NCBI GenBank assembly: GCA_902651635.1
Contig: CACRSC010000048.1
Location: 260,597 to 324,596, forward strand
Direction: 5' to 3'
Source: Mastigamoeba balamuthi
Taxonomy: Eukaryota > Evosea > Mastigamoebida > Mastigamoebidae
Length of the DNA stretch: 64,000 nt
The translations under genes were made by a program, and so were the position numbers. Below the pieces are notes generated by a model, which did no database searches, was not told the origin of the DNA, and saw only the letters and a list, made by a program, of their open reading frames with translations. Numbering within the stretch: position 1 is the stretch's first letter; every line of letters starts with the position of its first letter. Below, piece after piece: positions 46,768-57,380 of the stretch.

Positions 46768-47143
46768 ATGTGCTGTCAAGGCATTCCATGGGCTCAAGGC
46801 ACATGATCAGAAAAGAGCTCTTCATGCCATCATCACCGAACCACTTGCAAGCAGAGAGAACCTGCACAAGCAGTTGATCGAGATGGGCCTGACCAAGAGG
46901 CTTAAGTGCAACCGGAACTCAGACCTTGATTCCCCAAAGGAAGCAGAGAACGAGGCATGGAACCCCAAGGTGCAGAGTGACAAGAAGAAGAAAAGACCCC
47001 ACAAGAAGTGCAGAGAAGAGGGCAAGACAGATCTCAGCAGGCAAGATACCTATTCCATGAGCACAGCCAGCACCAGCACCACGCACAGGGCGAGCCAGGC
47101 ACAGCAGTCAGTGCCCAGCTCCTTAAGGAGGAGACTAGTATGA
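46768..47143 (+). other. charged coding-like fragment
   Basis: Open plus-strand stretch reading AFHGLKAHDQKRALHAII, ENLHKQLIEMGLTKRLK and KKKKRPHKKCREEGK. Basic and helical, possibly the DNA-binding accessory protein of a transposon; no family recognised. Confidence 0.3.
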
Positions 47144-47689
47144 TAGATGATGAACAACCTCTCTTCTCCTCAGCAACAGCAGGGCAATGCAAGTGCAAGA
47201 CCAAGAAGATTGTTGTTCCCTCTTCCTCCAAACCCACGATGACTGAGATCGTCATGATCATCCTGGCAGAGTTGGAATCATGATCTCTGCTAGAAAAGGT
47301 ACTACTTAAACCACCTCTGTACAGGGCTGTCCACTGGACCCAGGGATCAGCAGAACTGCCAGTGGTAGGGCAGCTGTACAAGACTACCCTTCACCTGGGA
47401 GACAGATACTACACTCTTCATGTGCTTTGACAATGAGGCCAAAAACGTCAGCCTGTTTTCTGATAGCTTTTCACTTGCAGTGTCTTTAGGTCTTCTTCAG
47501 TGAATGTGACTTTTGTCAGTGAGCCCCGTGTGTGCTCTGTGCTGACTCAGATCTGGATGCAAGGCTATTACTTGGCTATTACTCTGAGGGGGCCTCTGAA
47601 ACGTATTGTATCATTTTTTAAATGTTCACTTAATTGGCTGTTGGATACCGTGTTCCCTCAGCACCATAACTTGTGTCTGCAGAAGCAGT

Positions 47690-47860
47690 AACAGCATAGG
47701 CAGTCAAGGCAGCAAAGGCAGCCAGAGCAGCGGCCCAGAGTGTAGCTAAGGCAGCCATGGCAGCAGAGGCAGCTAGGGCAGCAGAGGCCCAAAGTGCAGC
47801 AGAGGTAGCCAAGACAGCAGAGGCAGCAAAGGCAGCAACAGAGGCCGAGTCCACCTCTGC
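47690..47860. repeat. imperfect GGCAGCMAA/GGCAGCAGA tandem repeat
   Basis: About 170 bp of 9-12 bp units built on GGCAGC, encoding Ala-rich sequence on the minus strand. Probably minisatellite, not a gene. Confidence 0.8.
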
Positions 47861-47881
47861 CTTGTAAAAAGGTTTATACAA

Positions 47882-48447
47882 AACTACTTTTCTTTATTTC
47901 TTATAATTAATTAATTCTATTTGTGCAGATGAGAGGCAGATAAACAAGCAGAACAGTGTCTTGCTGAGGTACTATTTTACTGCATTAAGAGTATCTAAAC
48001 AAGCATAGGTACAGATGAAGGCCAAGCAGATCAGAGCAAGTAAGCAGAGTGCTGAGAGTGAGATAAGCAACTTCAGTGATGAAAGTAAAGAAAGTGAAGA
48101 GTAAGTTGTTTACTCTATATAATTATGCTGATTCTGTGTTTTTCAGAGAAGCTTGCAGACATTCATGTATGTCAGGCAAATCATTGATACTTGTTGGATT
48201 GGGTATGAGAAGAGGTATAATAGCTCCCCGTACCTCCCTGGGCTGCCCTCTGGCTGCCCTAGCCAATGTGTTTGAAGTTTCGGCTAGCAGAGGCACTATG
48301 TAATGCACTGAAGAAGTGTTCGGAAGTATTCATGTGTAGGTGTAGATCTGCCACGGGTTGTGCCCCTCCAGCTGCTGTTTGGTGCACTCCAAAAACTCTG
48401 CCAGAGTAAGAGCCAATGCTGCTCCCCTCTTCCAAACTTCCCCGTTA
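47882..48447. other. AT-rich interval without gene
   Basis: Short broken frames only. Ends at the TA flanking Tc1/mariner relic 2. Confidence 0.5.
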
Positions 48448-49304
48448 CAGTGCAAATCACAACCAACCAGCTCACCTGAATTCTTCAAATACAATTCAAC
48501 CATACTTTTATTATGTGTTTTGTACTTCCAGGGAAAATCCTGATCTAGTATGCAGTGTAGTCTCCCTTGGCCTCCAGTACTGCTTGCAACCGAGCAGGCA
48601 ATGAAGAAACCAATTTTTGAGCATACCCCTGAGAGAGAGACTTCTACTCTTTTCTGAGGCAACACATCAATGCCTTCATAGATTAAGGGTTTACCTTAGT
48701 CACCTTAGCCTTCAGGATGCCCCAGGCATTTTCTATTCCATTAAGGTCAGGGCTGCATGCTGACCAGGGGAGGCAGGTGATTTTGTTTTTGGCTTTTCAT
48801 TGGCAGCACATTTGACTGGTTTGTTTACTGTCATGTTCTCTGCCAGAAGCCACGCTACCTGATTATCCCCATAAGCCTGATGAATCGAAGTCAGGAGAGC
48901 CCTCTGATAGATGTCACACATTTTTTCGGAATTGAGATTCCCCTGGAAGATGTGAAGCCATCCAAATTCATGTGAGGAAAATCACCCTTACTTCTGATTT
49001 TATGGTGAAGGTGAAGCAACACCATCTGGTCACTGTTCCATCCATTATTAGGCTGTTCCACAGCTGCAGTGCACGTACTGTGCAATGTGCCTCTTGCCCT
49101 AGTGAGGGCCCATTGGATGGTTGTGCAAGAACCATATCTCTCATCTCTGTTTCTCTGTGAGACATTGTTGTCTTTATTAGATATTCCGAATTTCATATAT
49201 TCTATGATCATATCAGATAATGGCCTATAATCTATCCAATTGGCATTCTCAGCAATTGAAGTGATCGTGAAATAAGGTGGGCTAGTTGATTGTGATTTGG
49301 ACTG
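48448..49304 (-). mobile_element. Tc1/mariner relic 2 (TIRs, TA target site)
   Basis: 857-bp element flanked by TA on both sides, with ~30-bp inverted repeats beginning CAGT(G/C)CAAATCACAA that match at roughly 27 of 32 positions. Minus-strand transposase pieces include YQRALLTSIHQAYGDN, ENAWGILKAKV and the ending SLPARLQAVLEAKGDYTAY, clearly the same family as relic 1 (SMPSRLQAVIEAKGDY). The N-terminal half is absent and several stops are present. Confidence 0.88.
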
Positions 49305-49389
49305 TATGTGGTCCCCCTGGTGTCCTGCGCATAGTGCAACTTGTTGCAGGCACTGTCTGACTGATATGCACTGTAGGCCCCAGTTGAGG

Positions 49390-50210
49390 TTGTTGGTCCA
49401 TGGGCAGAGTGGGCCATGGCAGCCCCCACGTTCACGAAGAAGGTAGTTCAGGATGAAGAATTAGTCAGGCTTGTTAGGTATCACACAGATGCAGTGAACT
49501 GTAGTATGGTGCACTACTACCTTATCCCGGTGCACTGTGACCCTGATGATGGACTCCCCAGTGTCGGGGTCTGTGGTTTGCTGGATGTCGTTGGTGGAGA
49601 TGGCCATGAGTTCAGATGGCTTTAGCATAGACAAAGTGCCAGTGCTGCTATCATGTTGTCCTGCAGTCTTCTCTTGTCCGTGCCAGTGGTAAGGGGGTCC
49701 GTGATGGCCTTGCAGAGGATGTTGGTGGTGAGGGGGTCCATCACTGTCCACTTCTGCAGGCCAGGCATACCTGTTGCATTGTAGATGCTGAGCATCTATG
49801 TGTTTTTGGGTGCTTGGCCAGGTCGGAAAGGTCGTTGTCATCATGAAGGGCTATGATGGCTGAGAGTGTATGCACTGCATTGAAGCCCCTGCACTGTCAG
49901 ATCTCTGCCTCTAGGAAGGCAGTGACTGTGGACTTGTCGGCCAGCAGTGTGGGTCTTCGGATGCTATGGCAGTACTGCTTGAACTGGAAGAAGAAGAGGT
50001 GTGCATACTTGGCCTGTGTCTGGGGTGGGCAGAAGGGGTCAAGCAGCTGCTCTAGTTCCAATTCACGAGGTGGGCGACCAAAATTATGTGCCCATGGAGC
50101 CATTGTTCGGGAACTGCCTGGAGTGAGGGTTCGAAGGCCATACAGACGTCTGAAAGTCAGGTGATCAATACGGTGGAGTTTTGTAGGAGTGGCCACCACC
50201 ATGCCTCCGA
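49390..50210 (-). mobile_element. tyrosine-recombinase element fossil (DIRS- or Crypton-like)
   Basis: Minus-strand pieces fit a phage-integrase-type core-binding domain (YAHLFFFQFKQYCHSI, followed by FNAVHTLSAIIALHDDN) and part of a catalytic domain (ELMAISTNDIQ, ESIIRVTVHRDK). Broken in several places. A link to the retroelement fossil at 36.9-39.5 kb is possible for a DIRS-type source but unproven. Confidence 0.5.
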
Positions 50211-51773
50211 CCGATAGGAAGTTAGTAGCAGGACATTTGCTGCGTCCTCAGCAGCCTTCCTGAGGATCGGGGCGATCAGGGCTGAGATGCGAGGCAGAGG
50301 CCCAAGGGGCCCCAGTCGAACCGGAATGCATCCACTCCCACTGCCCCCAGTTGGCTTGTGTTTGTGAACTATCATTGCACTGTCGCATTGCTGCAGTCTG
50401 CAAAGAGATCCGTGTCCCACTGGTCCCAGATTGCCTGCTGCCACTGCTGGAGAGTCAGGGACATCCGCCACGAGGTTGGGTCCCGGGTCGGCAGTCTACA
50501 CAATACAAAAGAGAAACAACTGGGCTTATGGATCATTATGATTGGATTACACAGATAAAGTTGACAAAGTTCATTCAAAGCCACTGAAAAGGCCTGAAAG
50601 CATATAGCACTACAACATGATAATCAAAAAATAAATAAATGTAAGTGAGAGTAACGGAATTAAAGGAAGAACCACAGTAAAAACATGATCAAAATTAATA
50701 GTTAATTCATTAGATAAAATAGATAAATTAAAAATAACAAAACGAGATACAAAAATAATTAACTAAAAGAAAACAGGCAAGAGTTAGAGTGACCAAGTAA
50801 AAAGCAGGAAACAGGCAATAGTTTTGAGTCCTCAGTAATCTGGGCCAGATCCAAAATCTCAGGAAATGACATTCCTTTACACAGTAGTAGTCGCTGTATA
50901 CAACATATAACGAGGGCTACCACGTAAATGGATAAGGCAGCAGGAGAGGATGCTCTGCTGCCTTGTGGACAGATCATCGGAATGTTGTCAGTTTGGGTCT
51001 TCCATTTGCTGATAGATCACAACAGTGCTGAGGATTTCCGAGCCCATGCAGCAGTATCGACTCTTCTGCTTGCACTGCTCGCGGGATGGGTGCTCCATGA
51101 CTAGACAGGAGGCCACGTCACATTCACGCATGCTGGCTGGACAGAGAGAGCTCGACAGGTCGAAGAAGTGTGCTCAGACGATCATGCTCACCAAAACTCA
51201 CACAGCGACCCTCAGATTGTCCCTGCATCGCTTTTTCGCTGATCAAGCACGGACGTCACTTCTGCTCCCAGGTCAGAAACACAAATTGGAGACAATGACG
51301 CGTTGCATTTCCGTGGGCTAATGGGCCATCCCCATGCGGGTGGCAGAGTCCACTGTTCGGGTTCATTGTCGGTCGCATCTGTGGGCATTGACAGCAGATT
51401 TGAGCCCATCGGGGTCTACGTGAAGCAGCTGTGCCCTGTATTCCAAAGGTGAATTTCGGGGTCAACCCCTTGGATAGTTATCTTGCAGTAGGATTTCTGG
51501 CGCAGGGGGTTACTGACAGACAAGGGCCTCATCAGAGGGTTCCCGCAATTGCACAACTTCAGGCAAGTGTGGGCTACGAGACTGAACCGCACTCCAGTGA
51601 TGCAGAGGCATTTCATCACACTGTCCTGTATTGCGGACTACGCTCAGGACGAGCTTCTTCTCGAGCTGCTCCTCGTGTGCCGTGGGCTGTGGAACCTGCA
51701 GTTTTTCATTATGTTTCAACGTCTTGACACAGCCAGCACGCTGTGCATGCCATACGGAGGGGGGACCAGAGCT
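50211..51773. other. gene-poor AT-rich interval
   Basis: Contains an A-rich stretch at 50590-50790 and broken frames on the minus strand that may be further mobile-element debris. No gene supported. GC rises again near 51750. Confidence 0.45.
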
Positions 51774-52839
51774 CTACACTGCTTTGATGGTGAAGTGCTC
51801 CCACGTGTCTGCGACCTTGCGGTCCACAGACACCCAGTCCTCGTCGTCTCCATGTGCAGAGAGGAAACGGTCCTTGTAGATCGACCGGATGCTCCAGCCA
51901 GCACCGCGTTCGTCATCTACCGCCCCATACCTGATGTCCCATGCTCCACGTTCCAGGGCAAATTCGCACTTGTCGTACCAAGTCTCCACGCCGTGGTCGG
52001 GGGTCATCATGTACTGGCCCGTACCATCATTCCTGATGCACAGCCTGCCCGTACCGCTCTGATACTGGAGGATCCACCTGGTCCTGGGGTCGTCAGCTGC
52101 ACGTGCAGAAGACTGCGTTCAGAGCTGCAGGGCCAGATGAATTGCAGTGCACCTCCCAGCTTCCTGTAGTGCTTGATCTCCTTGTCGTTGTTGGTCTGCA
52201 GGTACGTGCCCCTCGACGCGATGAAGTGCACGTGGGAGGGGAGAACCTTGTAGCCCTTGAAGATCCACTCTGCTGCCTGGTCCTGGCTGGCGTCGAATGA
52301 CAGCTGGTACACGCCACGGCTCTCCTTGCCCAGCCTCAGGAACTTGTTATTGAGGACAGACTGCACCAGCACCTTGCCGCCGCCCCTGTCCACCAGCTTG
52401 AAGCGGTTCTCGGGCTCTTTCGAATAGTATCTCTCCTTGACGAGTGCAGCCCCATCGCTGCTTGCAGCCAGAGTGTCATCACTCCCGTGGTTGATGATCT
52501 GGAACAACCCCTTCGAGTCAACGTCTGTGTGCCACGTTTCGCCAAATACACCACCAAAGAACAGAATCCTCCCGAGACCCGGGCATTTCTCCCTGTCGAC
52601 TATCTTCGCGTTCTCGGTTCCCGCAGGAGCTGTTGCGCACTCTGGAACGTGAGGGCACAGAGAGGAGCTCCCTGGGGCGGTACTTTCCTGCAGGGCTCGC
52701 AGTTGTCGTTGGACAGGAACACGGGCTTGTTCCCGACCATTGTGTAGACGATTGAGTTGGCGCGGCTGGTGTCCTCGCCGCAGAAGACTGCCAGGGGCAG
52801 CGCCAGCAGGATGAGGCTGCCGAGCTGCTGCGCTGACAT
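51774..52839 (-). CDS. secreted beta-trefoil (fascin-like) protein
   Basis: Exons 52839-52723, 52687-52153, 52096-51774; 325 codons exactly. Signal peptide LGSLILLALPLAVFCG. The body repeats the trefoil pattern of a hydrophobic strand, G-x-Y-L/F-x followed by D/E-x-W-E-x-F: KFLRLGKESRG, YLQTNNDKEIKHYRKL and, at the C-terminus, RFLSAHGDDEDW and DTWEHFTIKAV. That last signature is typical of fascin/hisactophilin-type trefoils. Normal fascins bundle actin in the cytosol; a signal peptide makes an extracellular or lumenal role, such as glycan binding, more likely here. The first intron is only 35 nt (52722-52688) and is required to keep frame. Confidence 0.75.
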
Positions 52840-53471
52840 GCCGTGAAGTGTGTGTGGACCGGCCCTAGAGTTAGCACTGGGGCTGACTTGGTGCCGTTGT
52901 TTTAGTTGTGAGGGATCGTAGTGCCTGATTTCTCTTGGTGATGTGGTGGTTGTTCACAGTTCCTCAGTTTCGTTTTTGCTTTTCCTGTCTGGATGGAAAA
53001 TACCACGACAGTTGGCATTTGTCCGGAGAGGGCTAAGGCCAGCACCACCACAAATAGTCAACGCCCCGCCTTTGCTACCCCTTCGGTTTTGAAACAGCAC
53101 AACTAGGGCTCAGTCATGCCGTGCTGTGGGTTTTCTGAGAGGGGTACACAAAAAGTCCAATCAAATTTGCTATCACATTTGATGGCAAATTGGACCCCCA
53201 AAGTGTGGTGGCGCGTTGGTGTGGTGCATTCCACTGCACATAAACAAGCTCAACATGCTATGCCTCGCAGATGCCTGAGCGTCTGAGTACGTTGTTGGGA
53301 CGGAGCAGTGAGTGGCGCGAACAGACTCGCGGCAGAAAACAGATTGGCAACCCGCGGGATTGGCTTCCGTTGTTGATGCATGGGTCCTTCACACCCGCCT
53401 CTTGCGTTCCCGTGGACTCCCCATCCCCCCTCCCACCTCGTCTGGCCGCCAGAGTGTCCACTGTGCACGGT
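52840..53471. other. intergenic
   Basis: Between the fascin-like start and the DUF4139 gene 3' end. No gene seen; presumed promoter of the fascin-like gene. Confidence 0.45.
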
Positions 53472-56021
53472 TCAATTGATGACGAGGTCAGCGCCGGCCG
53501 GCCACTCGACAGTGTACCTCAGGGTCACGACGTGCTGTGCGCCGGGCTGCAGTGCCACAGTCCACCTCAGGTTGTTGTACTCGTTCAGCTCCACGCCTCC
53601 GCTCCCTCCGCTGCTGCTGCTGCTGCTGGCGTCGCCCTCCCTGCTGGCGCCGCTGCTGACGGGGACGGCGTCTGCGGGCTCGAGGAGCTTGACGCGGACC
53701 TTGTCGTCTGCGCTGAGGGGGAGCTGGTCGAAGACGTGTACGAGGGCCTGCGTCTGCTTGCAGTTGCGCAGAGTCGTCGCGTGCGTCACCAGCTTCGTGC
53801 TCGTCCGCCGGATGACGCCACCCGACGTCACGCTCTCGCGGTGCGGCGCAAAGGCCACAGAGACGCCGGGGTCGACGCCCAGGAAGACGTCGAGCTGCTC
53901 GCCGGGGTTGCACTCGCGCAGCTCCGTCGTCGTCACAAAGTTGCCGTCGATGAACACGCTGGCGCTCCCCGCCAGCACCGGGTACTCGCTCGTGTTCTTG
54001 CTGCCCGTTGTTCAGAGCGAGTCAGCTGGCGGTTCACTGTTTCACGGCTCAACAGCAATTGCAACCGAGAGAGGCGAGAGAGGGGGGTGCTGGGGGAACC
54101 CGCCACTTAGAATTCACAATTCTCATTGAAAGGGCCAAAAGTGTCACCCTGACGGACCCGCCGGCGCTCACAACAAAAGACTGAGCTCGGCTAATGCTTG
54201 AGTGGTTTCACTGGTCGCATTCATAGTGAATGTGTTGTCCAATAGTATAGTGCGGCGCTGATGCAAAGCAAATAAAGCAAATTCAGATGATTCCAAACGA
54301 GGTTTTGGGGACTGCGTTGGACATGTGCTTGTCCTGGCGCAGCTCTGGCATGAGAAACTCCTTTTGGAGAGGGGGGTCGTACAAGCAACAATTGAACTGA
54401 GGGCGCAGTGGGGAAGCCCTGCGAGTGAGCGAGGAGTGCGTGCCATGTTGCGCGGAGGTACGCGGCCGCCCTGAGCGCAGGCACCGCCGTGTAGCTCGTG
54501 CTGGCCGCCAGCGAGAGCACCGCCACCGTCACCCTGTGGGGCCTGCCGTCGGCCTCGATGCTCGCCGCCCGCGGTATCGCGAACGTGGCGCTCGTCGCCC
54601 CGCTCTCCACGCTCGCCGTCAGCACCGCCGCTGCCCCCGGGCAGCCGGGGCCCGACGCGAGGTCCTCGCACTCGCCGGCCGAGAGCGTGTTGCTGAGGTA
54701 GAGGGGGTTGGCGCTCAGCGTGTTCAGGGAGCTCTGCGCCGGCGAGCGGCCCGAGTGGGCCTGCGGGCGCTGCAACAGGCGGGCGCGCGCCGTGTAGAGC
54801 TTCGGGGGCACGCCCCCCAGCGCCGGCGTCGCCGTCGACAGCGACACGGAGGCGCTGCGCCACGCCTCCCCCGTCGAGTTCTGCCGGCAGCCGCAGCCGC
54901 AGCCGCATTCCCCCGAGCAATTGCGCAATTGCCGCGTCAGTCGGGAATTCTCGTGGGCAACGTCATCCGGAAGATTCCACGGCGTGACGTCATGGAAATA
55001 CAATTCTCGGCGGAAAGTCGGATCAGCTGCTGGGGAGCGTGGGAGCGGGGGAGCGTGGGAGCGTGCGGTGACGGTGCCGTAGTAGGTGAGCTCGAGGCGG
55101 TCGGGGTCGCGGCTGGCGTAGCGGATGCCGTACGTGGGCGCCCACGAGGCCCCGGCCACCAGGTACGTCACGTGCACCGCGCAGTCCTTGGCCCCCGCGG
55201 CCCCTGCCCCCACGCTCACCGTCACGTCCACCGCCGGCCTCAGCCTCCCGCTCCCTGCCTCCCTCCCTGCACCGCTCTGCTGCTGCTGCAGGGCCTGGGC
55301 TGTGGCGTCCACCTCTGCAGTTTGGGTTCTCCTCCGTTTCGGAGAATATTCTTGGAATCGGGGTTTCTGGGAAAAAGAGCGGAATCTGAGCCGGACCTTC
55401 GATGCGCCGGTCCACGTCCAGCAGCCCCGACGCCACCCGCTCGCTCTGCTCCCCGAACCACGCCAGCTGCGCGCTCGCCTCCTCCGCCTTGGGCGGCACT
55501 GCTGTCCTGCCCCCCGGCGCCGCCACGCTGTCCATGTACTGCACGCCGCGTCATCCGTGACGTCAGCCGCCGTGGAATCCGGTGGAATCTAGGAATCTAG
55601 GAATCTTGGAAAGAACAGAGCAAAGAATCAAGGAATCTAGGAAGGATCTGGGGAACCAGCGTGCCTTCCTGAGCCACTCCCGCTCGAAGCCCAGCCGGTC
55701 CCGCTGGCCCGCCAGCCTGGCCCGCTCGGCCGCTAGCTCGGCGAGCCTCAGGCGGGCCTGCTCGGCGGTCTGGGAGGCGGCGGGGACGACGACGGGCTCG
55801 CTGCTGACCTCGAGGATGGCCACGTCGCCCGTCGCCCCCGACACGCGGACGCTGGCCCTGTCCACCAGCCCCGTCACCCCCTGCACCACCACGTCCGTCG
55901 CCCCCGGGCCCACAGAGAACGCCACCCGCCGCGTGACCTCTGCCTGCGCGCGCAGCGGCTCAGTTGGGCGCCCCCCTGTCGTCCCCTTAGTGAATTTGCC
56001 AAATCAATTTATTCCCCTCTC

Positions 56022-56058
<37 letters not shown>

Positions 56059-56187
56059 CTGTTTGCATCTCTGTGGCTTCGGAGACGAGGGCTGGGGACG
56101 CACGCGGTCGTTGTAGACACAGACGAACTCGGTGGGGCAGGCTGAGCAGTCGAGCTTCACAGGGGGGTTTGCAGGTGGGGCAGCCAT
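53472..56187 (-). CDS. DUF4139/DUF4140 (mucoidy inhibitor A-like) protein
   Basis: Six exons: 56187-56104, 55943-55665, 55538-55397, 55314-55067, 54880-54444, 54000-53472; 573 codons exactly. N-terminal DUF4140: VCVYNDRAEVTRRVAFSVGPG ... VTGLVDRASVRVSG. A coiled region follows (LRLAELAAERARLAGQRDRL), then DUF4139: VDVTVSVGA ... ASWAPTYGIRYAS, YYGTVTNSTGEAW, LSTATPALGGVPPKL, YLRATCKNTSEYPVLAGSASVFIDGNFVTT. The biochemical role of this family is unknown; it occurs in bacteria and scattered eukaryotes. Three of its five introns must use GC donors (at 55664, 55066 and 54443) to join the conserved motifs. Confidence 0.88.
56027..56054. repeat. (TC)n microsatellite
   Basis: Pure TC run in the first intron of the DUF4139 gene. 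Confidence 0.95.
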
Positions 56188-56310
56188 CTGGTTGTCGGTT
56201 GCGGGTGTGTGCGAGCTACGGAGACAGATTAAGCCGTACGGCTCGCAATCTAGATTCTGTATATATCTTCCCAGAGATTTGTAGATTTGTGCGCGTGTCT
56301 CTCGGAATCA

Positions 56311-57239
56311 TCAGGCCGACTGCTCTCTGAGCCTGTCGACCACCGCGCGCCTCTGGTCCCGCTGGGCGCCCTCGCGCAGGCACCGCGCCACCCAGTCCGC
56401 CACGTCCTTGACGCCCGCGCCCTCCTCGCCCACGCGGGCGAAGCCGAGGTCCCTGGGCCCCCCGGCGGCGCGCGCGACGGCCGCAGCGACGGCGCCCTCG
56501 AGGCCCTCGGCCGCCGCCGAGGCCCCGCCCACGTCCGCCCGCGTGAACACCACGCAGACGGGGCAGCTCGCCAGCTCGGGCGCCTCCAGCGTCTGGCCCA
56601 GCACCGCCACGCTCTCCTGCGCCCGCTCCTGGTCCGACGCTGTGTGGCCGGGTCCGGATTCCGAATCAGGCAGATATTCGGGGCAGAATCACGATATAAG
56701 CCAGATTTGGCATATATCTTCGGATATGCTTCAAATTCCAGATATTTAACCCAGGCTACTGGTTAGGACAAGCCATTTTGGGTAGTTGATAACCCAATTG
56801 CATCATTAATAGCCAAAAATTGACTCGTATTGCCCCTATATTACGCCATTTACTTTATGCGGGAACTTCCCGAGAAAGATGTGTATCTTTGGATATGTGG
56901 AATCGGAAAAGGAATCAGGGAGATATTACCGTCGATGACCCAGAGGATGGCGTGCGTGTCGGCGTAGTAGTGGACCCACGCGCGCCGGGACTTCTCGCGG
57001 CCGCCGAGGTCCGTCACGCAGACCCTGCAGCGGGCGTGCGAGCCCCGGGCGACGCCCGTGCCCGTCGTCGGCCGGTACTCGCGCTCGCGCGGCTCGCCGG
57101 CGGCCACGAGGCCCAGGAAGCGGCGGAACTCGTCCAGCAGCGTCGTCTTGCCGGCCCTGTCCAGGCCCAGCAGCAGCACGCTGTACTCGCGCGCCGTCGG
57201 CGCGACCAGTTTCGCGGCGTACCTGCACAGCCCGAACAT
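56311..57239 (-). CDS. divergent ARF-like / SRP-receptor-beta-like small GTPase
   Basis: Two exons, 57239-56930 and 56639-56311; 212 residues. N-terminus MFGLCRYAAKL could be an amphipathic membrane helix. G1 is GLDRAGKTTLL, the switch I threonine lies in PTTGTGVA, G3 is DLGGREKS where the usual Gln after DxGG is Arg, ILWVIDASDQERAQES is the ARF-type G3-G4 strand, and the G4 position reads VVFTRADV instead of NKxD. Loss of the Gln and an atypical G4 suggest slow or altered hydrolysis and changed base specificity. Membrane trafficking is the family role. Head-to-head with MAK16, 141 bp apart. Confidence 0.85.
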
Positions 57240-57380
57240 GGAAGATTCTGAAAAGGTAGATTTGAATATCTGGAGATCTTTGTGACTCTCGCGGATATGG
57301 CAGATTCTGCCCTGCGATGACATCAGCAGCTGGTCAGTCATTCTTTCGCGGACCGCCAGGGCTCCCGTGTTTGCGCGCAG
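57240..57380. promoter_or_regulatory. 141-bp divergent promoter between ARF-like gene and MAK16
   Basis: Start codons are separated by 141 bp. It carries GAATATCTGGAGATC and GGATATGGCAGATTC, similar to elements in the 86-bp divergent promoter at 25569-25654. Confidence 0.5.

Noticed and set aside
47630-47881. Ala-rich minus-strand protein
   Set aside because: Produced by a GGCAGC minisatellite in an AT-rich island; no start context or conserved sequence.
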